Below are positions 21,650 to 34,755 of a stretch of 64,000 bases of DNA, in pieces. The stretch's first letter is position 1, and the number at the start of each line of letters is the position of its first letter. Source of the DNA: Chiridota heheva (Eukaryota > Echinodermata > Holothuroidea > Apodida > Chiridotidae); contig JAIGNY010003263.1 of the NCBI GenBank assembly GCA_020152595.1, positions 57,501 through 121,500 of the forward strand. The letters run 5' to 3'. The notes beneath the pieces are model-generated. The model did no database searches, was not told the DNA's origin, and saw only the letters and a list, made by a program, of their open reading frames with translations. The translations under genes and the position numbers were made by a program.

Positions 21650-24030
21650 GCTTTTTAATATCTGCTACATTAACTCTCCATGTCTCCCAACCATACAAGA
21701 GCACACACTTAACAAGAGAGTTAAACAGTCGTATTTTTGTATATATTGAGAACTTGTGCTTGAGTTCCATATCTTATTTATATTTCATAAATGCTACAAT
21801 TGCTTTAGAGATTCTGTTTTGGATTTCTTCCTCGCCACCACCTTGTAAGCTTACTGTTGTCACCAAGGTATCTAAACTTGTTTACTTCATTTAGTCGTTG
21901 GTTATTGATATAAACTTTGTTTGCACATTTGCTGTTAACTTTCTTGAGCTCTGTCTTATCCTTATTAATTCTTAGCCTAGTTTGTGCAGCATACTGATTG
22001 AGCCTGGTCACTTTGGTTTGCATGTGTTGACATGTAGATGAAAGTAGAGCGATATCACCAACATAATCTCAGTCCTCAAGGGTTGACACGAACTTCCATC
22101 TAATTCCATTCCTAAAATCATCAGTCGTCTTCCACATCACCCAGTCTACCACCATCAGAAAAAGGAACCTTGACATTACATCACCTTGCTTTACACAACT
22201 TTTGAGTTGAAACCATTCAGATTCCACACCACCATCTATAACTGCACATTTACTGTCTTCATATAACGCTTGAATGAAGCATATTATCTTGTGTGGAATA
22301 ATCTGACCATAGGCTGCCATTATTTTCCAAAGGCTTTCTCTGTGCTTTTGAGTCAAACGCCTTCTCGAAGTCAACAAGGGCAATATATATGGTTGACTGC
22401 CATTCGGCCACCTGTCAGCCTGTTCTAGAATGTTGCGCAGGATGAAAGTTTCCTCGGTGGTACTCCTTCCTTTTCTAAATCCAACCTGTTCATCTCTCAT
22501 CTTGATATCAACACCGTTTATAATTCTGTCGATTAAAACTCTTTCAAATACTTTGCTTGATATGGATGTTAAGGTTATTCCGCGCCAGTTATCGCATACA
22601 ATAGTATTGCCTATCTTAGGTATTTTTGTTATCAGTCCTTGCTTCCATGATTTTGTTATAACTTCCTTTCCCTATACAATTCTGAACAGCTTTTCAAGCC
22701 GTAATACTGATGTGCATATATCAGCTTTCAAAACTAGGCAGTTATCAGGTTATATTATCCTTTCCTGCAGCTTTGTTATTCTTTAGCTTCATCAATGCCT
22801 CTTTTATTTCACTTCTTGTAATATAACTGGCACTGATTTCGTCTATTTCAGGGTCACATGTTATGGTAGGAACTGGAAGAACAGGATCTGATCTAATCAG
22901 TATCTCTTTGAAATGCTCTTTCCACCTCTCTTTTTTTTCTTTTTCATTAATTTTTTCGTTAATAGATTCCCATCCTTGTCTCATATAGCACTCCCAACCT
23001 TGGTCCTTTCATTGCAAATTGTTTTGGTTATCTTGTAAAGCTCTCCTGCTTCCTGTGCAGATGTAGCAAGGTTGTTACAAGCACATGATCAATTTTGTTC
23101 TTTGTCCTCCCTCCTGGGGAAGTCCAAGTATGTTTATGAATGAGTTTATGTGGAAAAATTGTGCCCGTCACAAATAAATTGTTGATACCACAGAAGGTCC
23201 AAAAGTCTTTCACCATTAGCAGATTAGCATGCCTTTCACAAATGCCTTCCAATAACATTATTATAATCATCATTATTACATCCTATTTTGGCATTCAAGT
23301 CGCACATTTTGATTAATAGGTCATGTTTAGGAACTCCATTTACCAGGGCTTTGTAATTGATCATAAAAAGCTTCCTTGTCTTCATCAGTTGCATCATTTG
23401 TTGGAGCATAAACTTGAATGATTGACAATTAAATATACTTTGAGAAAAACCTTGCGTAAATCAACCTCTCATTTATAGGTTTCCATTCTAATAGAGTCTG
23501 TTCAGCTTTCTTTGATAACATGAATGGAACTCCCTGATAATGCATTTCATCATCTCTGCCCGAAAATAAAATACTTTCGCCAGTAGTCAATTTGACTTTA
23601 CCAAAGCCCGTCCACCCGGCTACATTCACTTATACCAAGAATGTCAATATTATACTGCTCCATCTCTTTGGCGAGTTGAGCAGCTTTTCCAATTCAGAAG
23701 AGCAATCTTACATTCCAGCACCCTATAAGAGTGCTGCTGGTGGGTTTGGTAATTTACGTCATCAACCCATGGTATTCAGCCATTGGCGTCATGTTACCCA
23801 CAAACCTCAGATTGTCATCTTCAGGAATTTGGATTGTCATACTCCCAAAGCTAATAATATTACCAGCATTAGCTAATGCACTTGCAGTTTCCGTAACATT
23901 TGAATGAGCTGAATGGGTTGTTAGCCCATTGCAGCAGGCTTTGTTTCAGGGTTTTCCTTCCCTTAGCCAGAGCCTTGTTAGCCTAGCACCGCTTGGAACT
24001 ACATGTAGTTACCAGGGAACCACGAGGAGG
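21650..24030 (-). pseudogene. Near-full-length but dead LINE: endonuclease plus reverse transcriptase
   Basis: Read from 24030 down on the minus strand: endonuclease pieces GWTGFGKVKLTTGESILFSG and GTIFPHKLIHKHTWTSPGGR with NKIDHVLV; a linker with EIKEALMKLKNNKAAGKDNI; reverse transcriptase pieces QVGFRKGRSTTEETFILRNI, CVKQGDVMSRFLFLMVVDWV, TRLRINKDKTELKK and NEVNKFRYLGD; and the C-terminal VLLYGWETW (about 21685). This is the order of an endonuclease-type non-LTR retrotransposon. Frameshifts and stops interrupt it, and the active-site YADD block is degenerate. The CCTCCTCGTGGTTCCCTGG sequence near 24030 may be the 5' end. The clade is uncertain (RTE- or L2-like). Confidence 0.88.
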
Positions 24031-26700
24031 TAAGGTTGACTAATAACTACAGGAAATATATATCAATCATCGACTCAAACAACTGGTACAGGTTACATGA
24101 AATGGTGTGTAAACCCAGATGTTTAAAACAGATCAACACATATTAATCTGCCATAACCTTCTAAAAAGTATTCCTTTAAATTTTCATGTACATTTATCAG
24201 TTTATGATAGAGGAATTGGAACTTTAATTTTTGAGGTAACCAATTTACAAAAGAAAAAGTAAAAAGCGTTGACATCACAATTTTGATTTAGATTTACTGC
24301 AATAATCACCTATAGAAATTTAACAACTGACAATCAACTTTACAAAAATTCCTAGCAGTTTCCTTGTAAGACATCTTCTGTGGATGACCATAAGTCGTCC
24401 ACTTATCACTACAGCTTTCGCTGACTGGCTGAAATCAGCAAACTTTGTGAAAATGATGCTGACGTAGATAAACTATCAGACTACAGTATGTTATTATTTC
24501 ACAATATGAGTTTTTAAGAAAGAAACAAAAATTACAAAAAATGTACAGTCTAATACTATAGACCCTCATGGTTGTCAAGTGTGGCCTATAGTCAACTAAA
24601 CTAAACCTTGTAAAAGACATGTCGAAGTGTGATTTTTCATGACTGTTTAATGCAAACAAAATCCTGATTTTGATCTTGAATATTCAGTCTTGGGGTTTGT
24701 GTCTCTTTTTGTTTATGCGGACAAATTCCTATGAAAAGGGTACACTAAAATTACCAATTCATTTCCTCATAAGCTGTTAACAGTACATTTCACTGCCCAA
24801 GAAAATTAGTATACATGTGCCTGAAGTCAGAAAACATTAGGGAGGGTATTGTGTACTACAAAATGATACACAGGTATTCAGATCACTAATATTTGGTACA
24901 AAATTAATTTACATTGCATAGATATTCTTACTCTGTAGTACAGTCAATGATTTTTAACAATCATACAACATAAAAGTTGCAATACTATTGCATTGTAATA
25001 TTTGTTTTCATTGTATACCAAAGCAAAGATAAATGAGAGCAAAACTAGATTGCCTATCAATAAGAAGAGAAGAGAAATTGCATGCGTCAAAATTTTCAAG
25101 TGGAGCTTCTTTTTTTGTTTATTGTCCCAACAAGAAAGCTTGAGAAACTTTTGCAAACAAATTGAAAGCAACTTAAGTAGTAATACACATAAAACAAAAA
25201 TAATAAATGCACTCATGGATTGGAAGTAATTAGGCTGCAATACAACATATGGCCTATTCCAAAGAGTTTTATGATTATTCATTTTTGAAGTTTAAACTTT
25301 ATGAACTTCGTGCCTGCAATTCTTGGTGAATGAGGTTGAACAGAAGACGTCAACAAAACTGTAGACTATTATATTGAAATGGAAATAAAAGAAATCAGTG
25401 AGCAATTTCATCTATCTCTACCTACCTAATAAGTTGGCAGTTAACTTACTTTTACTTTGTTTTATACACACATATCTGCCAGTTGGTCAGCCTGTTTAGA
25501 CTCTGTTTGACAGGTGTTTTGTTGATAGGTACATGCCAACTATAAAACTAATTATACCTATATTGGTATAATACCCACCCCACCCCTAGGTAATAATTGT
25601 AATGCTGCATTTTAAGCATGGCCTTTTTTATCAAGACAGACATTTACTGTTTTCTTTTGTTTTGAATTAGCTGACGTTTTTTTTTGTTTTTGTTAATGAC
25701 TGCCGATGTTTATTCATACACATAGGGCCTATGGTAGAATGTATTCTAATCCATTAAATGTTGTTAGTGTACACATAACAAATGTCTCATAGTAAATGCG
25801 CGTGTACATTGAGTATGGGACTAACAACTAGCCCCGCCCCACTCTACTACAACATGTATAAATGATATGGAAACCATCTTTCTTGAGTCTGTGGGAAAAT
25901 GGAGATTATCCCTCATAACAAAGCAGCAAAAGTGAACAACAAATTGCAACGAAATAAAAAGTAATATTATAAGCTTGAATTGAGCAAGTTGTTACAATTT
26001 TAATTAACAAATCGAAGTAGAAATTGAAGGCTTGAAGCTTTCTCACATCAATACCTAACGTTAGTCTACCAAATTGCAAATGGTTTCACACAATGTAGCC
26101 CAGGCCGGAGTAGACAACATAATGGCCTATGATTATCCCGGCGACTCGGACGCTTTTTGAAAGCATTCAATCTCCACATACATGTCTGAATAAAATAAGA
26201 TTTGATAAGCACCTTATTCTTGTTTCTAAATAAAAGTGAAGATATTGCCCATATTTGTCAGCGTTTTCACGTCGTCGATCAGTTAAGGTTTAACAACAGG
26301 TGTAACAACGGCGTACATACGGCGATAGCTTTAGACTATTGAACAACAACTGGCACAATTAAGATAGCACATTATTTAAGGTCAACTGAAATTGTTCAAG
26401 ACATCAACTAGTTTTGATCATTTATCCCTTATCAAAAAAGTTGTTAGTGTAGTATTTTTCTTGAAATATACTTAGGCCTAAGTTATTAGGTACAATACAT
26501 GCAGTATGCCTGTCTACAATCTAACGCTGCGGTAAAGTGTTGTCGTCCTGCATGTACTGTGAAAGAAATAATTGTTTTTGTATTCTTGTTAGAAATAAAA
26601 TGAATATTGATTTAAAAGACAAGTTATGATTACAACTAACTTATATATAATTAATTTTCTTTTGTAAAGAATTTCAATTTTTATTTTGTAGGTTAAATTT
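24031..26700. other. Intergenic sequence upstream of the TMEM120 gene
   Basis: No domain-bearing frame. A hydrophobic minus frame (24944-25282) overlaps very AT-rich sequence and has no homologue that I recognise. Short CT/GTTTT runs occur near 25650-25700. Confidence 0.4.
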
Positions 26701-26917
26701 GCCAATTTGTTTATTGTCCAATTTTCAATAAACGTCTGCTGCCCTCTGTTGGAACCAATAAGTGTGGAAACCATAAGATATACCAAAAAATATCACGCAC
26801 TGAGGTATCGGAGTTCCGACTCTTGGCCCTCGGTTTATATTAAATATAGGCTGAACTACGTCACACTCTCTGGCACCGCCATCAGCCAGTGTCAGCTAAA
26901 CATATCCATCACTAGAA
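26700..26917 (+). promoter_or_regulatory. Probable 5' flank / 5' UTR of the TMEM120 gene
   Basis: The 220 bp before the start codon are richer in G+C than the flanks and contain CTACGTCAC (about 26857), a half-CRE-like motif. No TATA box is obvious at a convincing distance. The transcription start cannot be placed from sequence alone. Confidence 0.35.
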
Positions 26918-26995
26918 ATGGCCAATTCGCGAATACGATTAACAAGTTTGTCGGAGGAATTCGATGATTTAGATGAAGAATATCAGAAATTGCAG
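26918..26995 (+). CDS. TMEM120: TMEM120 (TACAN family) exon 1, start codon
   Basis: ATG at 26918 sits in a good context (GAAATGG) and opens 26 codons ending EEFDDLDEEYQKLQ, then a GTAGGT donor at 26996 (phase 0). The segment aligns with the N-terminal helix of animal TMEM120A/B proteins (DWEDLQQDFQNIQ in human TMEM120A, from memory of the family). This part forms a cytosolic coiled coil in the dimer. TMEM120 proteins are six-span membrane proteins of the ER and nuclear envelope that bind coenzyme A. TMEM120A was proposed as a mechanosensitive channel (TACAN), a role that is disputed. Intron 1 is about 12.6 kb. Confidence 0.85.
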
Positions 26996-27214
26996 GTAGG
27001 TTTAGGTTGATTCAAAATATGTAGGATTTGTAAATGTTTGCAATACCGAGCTAGCCTAGAATTTAGATTTATTGGCATGATTTCACTAGGCCCCTGCTTA
27101 GGCCTACCCATTCTGCGAAAATAGACAGGTATGGTCACAGCGCTAACATCCAAGAACTCAATGTATAATTTGTGCTGTGCGGAAAAACGCGATATAAAAG
27201 TCTAAAGAGAAGTC

Positions 27215-27890
27215 AAACTTACAAAATGTGTTGCGTCTTTCGATCCCCTCACGGATTAGTGGGTGGGATTTGACCACGACACCCCATGGGAACCTTTAAA
27301 CCAGACCCAGAAAATTGTTTTCAGTTGAGATCGGGGTCATATTTCATATAGAAATGAATTTAGAGATAAAGAAAAGAAATAAAAAAAACTTTTTCCCATT
27401 GACTTAAGACATGGAAAATTGACGAAAAAAACTAAGTCCAACTTACAAAATGTGTTGTGTCCACTAGCCTCACTGGTTAGTGGGTAGGGATTTGACCACG
27501 GCACCCATGGAGACAATGGAATGAGGCCTAGGCCCAGATTGTTTTCAGTTGAGATCAGAGTCATATTTCATATAGAAATGAATTACAATTTTCTGGGCCT
27601 AGTTCCAAGGTCCTTATGGGGTGTTGGGGTTAAATCCCTACCCACTAACCCATAAGGGGGGTCAAAAGACGCAATACATTTTGTAAGTTGGAGGTTTTTT
27701 TCGTCAATTTTCTCTACGTGTTAAGTCAATGAGAGAAATTATTATCATTTTTTTTTCTCTCTAAAATTAATTTATATATGAAATATGACCCCGATTCCAA
27801 CTGAAAACAATTTTCTGGTCCTACTACTAAGGTCCCCATGGGGTGTTGGGGTCAAATCACATTTTGTAAATCGGACTTCAACTTGTTTTT
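27215..27890. repeat. Compound foldback repeat in TMEM120 intron 1
   Basis: Two direct copies of a ~150-bp unit (ACTTACAAAATGTGTTG, GGTTAGTGGGTAGGGATTTG, GTTTTCAGTTGAGATC), starting near 27217 and 27428, are followed by two inverted copies near 27590-27700 and 27780-27890. The transcript could fold into a long hairpin centred near 27590. Confidence 0.75.
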
Positions 27891-28012
27891 ACTTATATAG
27901 TTCTTACAGATGTATAAACCTTGTATAAACGCTGTGACCCCGTCTCAAAATAGACAGCCTAGGCCACAGGCGTTCCTAGCGTTATGGCAACTGGAAAAAT
28001 CCTAGTGGGCCT

Positions 28013-28150
28013 ATTCTGTAGGTCGGACATCCGGGAATGTTGTGGTGCATGGCAACATGACAATGCTTTTTTGACGATCTCAAACTTCAGTCAAAGGGGA
28101 AAACAAACAGTCAGTTATCATTGCAGTCAATAAGAGAAAAACCTATTTTT
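28013..28150 (+). repeat. Repeat segment, inverted partner at 35230-35370
   Basis: GGTCGGACA, GCATGGCAACATGACAATGC, GATCTCAAACTTCAGTCAA and CATTGCAGTCAAT match the reverse complement of 35230-35370 in the same order. It may be one end of a dispersed element; no termini were identified. Confidence 0.55.
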
Positions 28151-28737
28151 TGTCATTTTTCAACAAATACTGGACAGAATTTATTTTTCTTTACAAATGT
28201 TGTGTATTAGATAATAGTTTCCAACAATATATGAGTACCATTGATTTTTGCTGACTGCCCAAAGTGACACAAGTATTCATAGAAAATATATCATTGACTG
28301 TAATAATAAAGTTTCCCCTCCAACTTAGCAAAACCGTACTGAGCCTGTACACGGTTACATCTCTCCGACCTTGAGAATAGCGGTAAATTGCTATATGGGA
28401 ATTAATTTCAACATTTTTAATACTTATCGGTGACCAATTTTCTTGAAACTTCCAGGATTTATAAAGGAAAGATTGAAAAATCTTAAAACATTAATTTTAG
28501 TCAAGTCTTGAAATTTTGGGGCAAAAAAACAGGGTTTTTTTCAATCCGATACAATTTTGAGAAATAATTTGAGGTTCAAGAATATCATGCTTATTAGTCA
28601 TTTAAAAAAAATTCTTACCTTCTTTTAGCAATTTTACTGTTCTTTATTTTCCTATTCCAAAATAATTACAATTTTTACTTTTCAAGCAAATTTCTTAAAA
28701 AAATTGTAATGTAAGTATCTCCATGGAAGAAAGTTTA

Positions 28738-29790
28738 TACAAGTGGTGTTCCTCAGGGTTCTGTATTGGGTCCGCTTCTTTTCTTAATCTTTATTAGGCT
28801 GATGATATTGATGTTTCCCTTGGCTCCAGGATTTGTAAATTTGCTGGTGACACTAAGCTGTACAGGATTGTTGATGATGCTAGGGATTCTTCATTGTTGC
28901 AAACTGATCTGGATAAGTTAGTTTCTTGGTCCCAAACATGGCAGCTGTTTTTCAATGTTGATAAATGCAAAGTTATTAATTTTGGTCAGAGCAATTTGGC
29001 TTTTGATTACTGCATGAGTGGTTCAAATCTTGGTTGTGTTGATCAAGAAAGGAATCTAGGTGTCATTACTAGTAATCTGAAGGTTTTGTGTTGATCAAGA
29101 AAGGAATCTAGTTGTCATTACTAGTTATCTGAAGTCTTCTAAGCACAAGGGCAAATAGGATGCTTGGTTTGATTAGAAGAAATTTTTGTTTTCTTGGTAG
29201 AGAGGTTGTCCTTCATTTGTATAAGCTGTTAGTCAGTCCTCACCTCGAGTATGCTTAATCAGGCTTGGAGTCTCTTTTATGAGAAGGATAAGTTCATTTT
29301 GGAGCAGGAACAGCAAAGAGCCACTAAACTTATTCCTGAAGTAAGGAATCGCTCTTATGAATCTAGGTTGCGAATTCTTGGTTTAACCACGCTTGAGTTG
29401 AGAAAAGTACGTGGTGATATGATTTAGGTTTTTAAATTCTTATTTGGTAGTGATGCTTTGACTTCCTGTAATTTCTTGCATGTTTTAGCTAATCCTCATG
29501 TGACATGTGGTAACAGTTTGAAGTTGACCAAAGAGTTCTCACGGATAGATATTTGGCATTTTAGCTTTTCGCAAAGAGTTGTTAATGAGTGGAATGGTTT
29601 GCCTGAGTGGGTAGTTAGCTCCAGTTATGTTCAAAATTTTCAAAATCAACATTGATATATTCTGTACTAGCTCTGAACATCTTTGTTTTTTTTTTTTTGT
29701 GGTGGTGGTGTTGGTTTGGGCTTTCTTACGGGGTGATTCATCCTTCTTAACCTGTCATCTTGTTATGTTCTGTTATGTATATGAAAATTC
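28738..29790 (+). pseudogene. CR1-like LINE reverse transcriptase fragment
   Basis: The segment starts inside the reverse transcriptase at SGVPQGSVLGPLLFLI. It continues DIDVSLGSRICKFAGDTKLY (FADDTK changed to FAGDTK), then LDKLVSWSQTWQLFFNVDKC, NRMLGLIRRNF, and ends with FSFSQRVVNEWNGLPEWVV and a stop at 29655. The 3' UTR includes TGTGGTGGTGGTGTTGG and TCATCTTGTTATGTT. Several stops and frameshifts plus the lost aspartate make it inactive. A 3' UTR relative is at 62260-62420. It lies in TMEM120 intron 1, same strand as the gene. Confidence 0.85.
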
Positions 29791-31119
29791 TTCTTTCTGA
29801 CCCACTCCTGAATCTTAATCACATTTATTACTCATTTGCTGGAGGCGCCCTTCTTTCTTTAGGGCCTGTTCTCGGAGTCAACGTAGCCGTGTACAGGCTC
29901 AGTACGATTTTGCCAAGTTGGAGGGGAAACTTTATAATTAATGTAACCTGTCTTAAAGTTGCCACTTCCTGGATAGATTTTGCAAAAATATTGGCCTGAA
30001 ATAACTCCACTTACAAATTTTTGTTCAAAAATAAACAAAACACTCTTGACACAGTCTAAAATGCAGTCAACAGCTATATTCATTAGAAAATTTAAGGTAA
30101 TATGCATTTAAACTTCAAAAATCTACCTGGTGACTTTAGGGTCACCTTGCCTTTAAGTTGCCACTACATGTTATTCTTATGTGAGCAGGGGATAAGTGAT
30201 GAAATGTGCTTGTTTTAATTGGAAGGTCTTCAATGTCCTTTCAAAATAAAAACAAAGTTATTGACAGCCATTGTCAATTAAAAAAGTCACAAAATTTATT
30301 AAGAAATAATAAAAATACTCAATTAATGATGTTAATTCATTTTCAAAATAATGACACTACCCCTTAAACTATGAAAAACTACCCCTTAAGCTATGACACG
30401 CCACCCCTTTAACCTATGAAATCCTACTGTTTTAACCTATGAAACCTACCCCTTTAACGTATCTTACCCCCTTAAACAATTTCCCCTACTCTTTTACCTT
30501 ATGAAAATATCTCTTTCCTTTAATTCATGACCTTCTGTGTCTTTAACATTTTTCCTGCGCTTGAACTCATAACCCCTATCAGAGATCGCGTTAACGACAA
30601 ATTTGTGGTATATTACGCCATGGCTGAAATTTCTTACGATGCAGGTTGTACCTGTGTCAAAAGATTTTGATATAGTATGTGGAATTTTACGCTAGAGTTT
30701 TTTATTAACATAAATAAAAATCATAAACATCTTACCTCACTGATGCAATTCAAAGTTTTATTCCACACAAAAAGGATTTTTAATTAATCATAAATAAAAG
30801 AAAAATTACACAACTACGAGACTAACGGCCGATTGATTCAACATGCCTGTAGTGCTGTACATAAACACATATAGGCTGGTACATAGGCCCTATGCGTGAT
30901 GTACATACACTGTCCAGTGTACGTGAAAGTTTTGATGTTGTATGATAATATGTATTGGGCAATACAGATCAAGAGGTTAATTGAGAATGTCTTATAAGCA
31001 TCACTGACATGCATTGAATAACACCGTTACTTCACAAATTTTTTTCGTTTAATATTTGAGTGGATTTGTTGCCTTACATGTATGAATTTGTGCTTTCGAA
31101 ATGGATGTTCCTTCGATTA

Positions 31120-32360
31120 GGGTCATCGTGTGGGATGCCATGTGGGACAACTGGGTTGGATGCCATGTGGGACAAGGTTGGGATGCCATGTGGGACATAC
31201 ATTAGGGTGGGATTTCATGTGGGACAGATATGAACGTAGGGTGGGGATGACATTTAAGACATATGGATGGCAGCCATGTAGGATATAAGGATATGCCATG
31301 TGGGTCATAGTAATGGATGCCATGTGGCACATAGCGAGGGGCGCCATGTGTAACAAAGGGCGGGATATCATGTGAGACATAGATATGGATGCCATATAGA
31401 GCATCTAGGAGAACTGGATGCCATGTTAGAGATAGGAAGGAGCAAAATTTGGGGCATAGGGAGGGATGACATGTGAGACATAGGGAGGGACCCTATGTGT
31501 GACATAAGGAGGGATGACATGTGGGACATAGGGTGGGATGCCACATGTACATGTATATAACAATATGAAATTAAACTAGAACCATGAATACCGTCATGGC
31601 TTGCATACTGATTCAAATTGACACACATATCACAAGTCCAATTAAAAAAACATCCCACTATCCACCCCACCCATGTCCCATCTGACATCCAACCCTATAT
31701 CCCACATATCATCCCACCCCTGTCCCACATGACATGCATCTCTATGTCCCACATGACATCCCTCCTCATGTGCCACATGTCATTTCTTCTTATGCCCCAC
31801 ACATGGAATCCTTCCCTTCGTCCCACATGACATCCCTCACCATGCCTCACCACATGGATGCCATGTTCCACATGGCATCCATCTCTATGTCCCACATGAC
31901 ATCTTATCCTAAAGATGTACCAAATGGCATCCCACTCAGATGTCCCATATGCCATCACACCCTATGTACCACTCGGAATCCTTCCCTGTGCCCCACATGG
32001 TATCCATTCCCATATTCCACATGACATCCATCTCTGTCCCACATGACATCCCTACCTATGTGCCACATGTCATTTCTCCCTATGACCCACATGGCATCCT
32101 TCCCTCTGTCCCGTATGGCATCCCTCTCCATGTTCCACATGACATCCATCTCTATGTCTTACTTGGTATGTAATCCTAAAGATGTAACAAATGGCATCCC
32201 ATGCACTTATATGTCCCATATGCCATCCCACCCTATGTACCACACTACATCCTTCCCTGTGCCCACATAGCATCCATCGCTATGTCCCACATGACATCCA
32301 TCTCTATGTCCGACATGGCATCTTTACCCATGTGTCACATGTCATTCCTGAGGAATTCCT
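31120..32360. repeat. ATGCCATGTGGGACATA minisatellite in two opposed blocks
   Basis: From 31120 to 31555 the + strand reads GGGATGCCATGTGGGACATA with a period of about 20-22 bp. From 31650 to 32355 the complement (TGTCCCACATGACATCCCT) runs. The two blocks can therefore pair. The ~95-bp spacer (31555-31650) is the reverse complement of the segment that ends the array at 51030-51115. The array resumes at 33384-33520 after a nested element. The open frames are repeat artefacts. Confidence 0.85.
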
Positions 32361-33383
32361 AGAGCTGTGAACGTTTAGGGATTTTAGTAAACGTGTACAC
32401 ACCAAAAAAAGCGAGCGTGTATCGTGTACACGCGTTTAGTACCGTAATTTTCGGAAATACACCAAAATTGCTACAAAACTACGAGGCGAAGTAGAAAATA
32501 TTGCGCAACCAGTATGGCAAAAGTACTGACTCCATTGCCCAAATAGACGCTGAGTTTTGCTTTCTAAATTGTAAAAAGTTTACTTCTACAGTGTAAATCA
32601 TCATTTTTGTGGAAAATATGCATGGAATTCAGTTTAGAAAGAACAGATAACTTCCTTTCAATGTCATTTAAACTCAACATCGCGTAACTTTTTTTTTCCT
32701 ACTCGCTACAGCTTTCAAAGTTCCACTGTGGAATTTTGCATACTAATACTAGGCCGGTGATACCTCGCTGTAAAACATTTCAAAACTACGCCACCACCCG
32801 GAAGTTCTAAAATTTCAGTCCTCTCGAGAAAAAAATGGCTGCCATCTTTGCGACGCATGCAGAAATTCAGCTCTGTTGAAACCTTTTTTTGTTTGTTTAT
32901 TTTGCAATATTTTTTCTTTCTTTCAAAATTTATTTAACTCATCAGGTAATATTTACATGTAAATGTACTAATTGTCACGATTCAAGTATTTTGAGTAGTG
33001 TGTTTTTTGGTCGATTTAACAGCTTGTAAAATGGGCCTTGATTGCGTGGGATTTAAAGCACATTCGCGGTGCATTTTACAAGTTAGCGTACTCAGATTTC
33101 GGCGAAATTAAAGTGCATAATATCCCCATTCGTTGGTGATTACTGCGCATTTGTGATTTGCACATTTAAAAAGGATTATGCTAATCGGGTTTACAGTTTG
33201 TTAAAAGTCATTGATTGGAATTTTGTCAGCCGAATGTTTGTGTGATATGAATCATGAATGGTCATATTGGTTTTCAACGGCAAGACTGACTATGAAAAAC
33301 GATTACTCGCAATGAAATATTTAGTAAACGTTTACAAGGATTTGCGAGCGTGTAGCGTGTACACGCTAAACGGTCACAGCTCT
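32361..33383. mobile_element. Nested TIR element (1,023 bp), AGAGCTGTGA termini
   Basis: The left end AGAGCTGTGAACGTTTAG and the right end CTAAACGGTCACAGCTCT are inverted. Subterminal GCGAGCGTGTA and GTGTACACGC blocks also recur at both ends. The flanks GAATTCCT and ACATTCCT share six bases, as a decayed 8-bp duplication would. The element splits the minisatellite, which continues on its right. No transposase frame is seen. A hAT-type origin is likely but less certain than for the outer element. Confidence 0.75.
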
Positions 33384-33520
33384 ACATTCCTCCATATGCC
33401 CACATGGAATCCCTTCCTCTGTTCCACATGGCATCCCTTTCCATGTCCCACATTCCTATGTTCCACAGTGCATCCATCCCTATGTCCCACATGCATCCAT
33501 CTCTATGTCCCACATGGCAT
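33384..33520 (-). repeat. Continuation of the CCCACATGGCAT minisatellite
   Basis: Same unit and orientation as 31650-32355, separated from it by the nested TIR element. Confidence 0.8.
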
Positions 33521-34097
33521 GTCACAAAGCCATCCTGTGGTAAAATTAACACAGAGAAAGCTTTGGTTTACAAATGATTGGACCGCACTGCGCTGATTCT
33601 TATTATCACTTGACCTGACCCCACAATCAGTTCCAGGCATGCGCGTTCGTAAGCATGAATTGGCTTATTGTCAACGATATTATTAGCTAGGATTCTACTT
33701 TCCTCCTGTATTGTGTTGATCGTGTATCTGTGAAGTGATCACAATCTGCAAGTCAAGTTACTATACTGTAAAGAAGTAGGCGTGTTTGAGATCTTAATAG
33801 TACATGTTTATTATCGTTGACAATTGGTCAAAGTTCACTAAAACCTCATGAAAGTTTGGATACAATAACAAAAGAATTTTGTAGATTATTTTAGGATTGT
33901 TAACTCAATTTCATGATTCAACAATCAACATTATACAAGGATTGGGTATGAACTTTTTCTTAATATTTTGTATGATAATAATAGTCCAATTTTTTAATGT
34001 TTTTGGTATTTTAAGCACAATTTTCATTCACTTTAGCAAGGCAGGCCTACACAAGTGTGTGTGTCAACAATTACTTGCATGCTTTGCTAGCGTGCAG

Positions 34098-34755
34098 TGC
34101 CCGGTATATTACGCAGTGCCCTGTACATTACGCAGTGCCCTGTACATCACGCAGTGCCCTGTACATCACGCAGTGCCCTGCACATCACGCAGTGCCCTGC
34201 ACATCACGCAGTGCCCTGCACATCACGCAGTGCCCTGCACATCACGCAGTGCCCTGCACATCACGCAGTGCCCTGCACATCACGCAGTGCCCTGCACATC
34301 ACGCAGTGCCCTGCACATCACGCAGTGCCCTGCACATCACGCAGTGCCCTGCACATCACGCAGTGCCCTGCACATCACGCAGTGCCCTGCATGAGCATCA
34401 CGCGGTGCCCTGCACATCACGCAGTGCCCTGCACATCACGCAGTGCCCTGCACATTACGCACATCACGCAGTGCCCTGCACATCACGCAGTGCCCTGCAG
34501 TGCACATCACGCAGTGCCCTGCATTCACGCAGTGCCCACATCACATCAGCACATCACGCAGTGCCCAGTGCCCAGCACATCACGCAGTGCCCTGCATCAC
34601 GCAGTGCCCTGCACATCACGCAGTGCCCTGCACATCACGCAGTGCCCTGCACATCACGCAGTGCCCTGCACATCACGCAGTGTCCTGCACATCACGCAAT
34701 GCCCTGTACATCACGCAGCGCCCTGTACATTAGGCAGTGCCCTGTACATATGATG
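34098..34755. repeat. 19-bp minisatellite, about 33 units
   Basis: The unit is TGCACATCACGCAGTGCCC. The first units read TGTACATTACGCAGTGCCC, like the two short units present in the 926-bp element at about 52260-52290 (AATGCCCTGTACATTACGCA). Nineteen is not a multiple of three, so each frame cycles through all three readings (HITQCPA, HHAVPC, TSRSAL) and remains open on the + strand. These are not proteins. Confidence 0.95.

Noticed and set aside
24944..25282. 112-codon hydrophobic minus frame resembling a membrane protein
   Set aside because: AT-rich sequence gives many L, I, F and K codons; no family pattern, splice signals or conserved motif.
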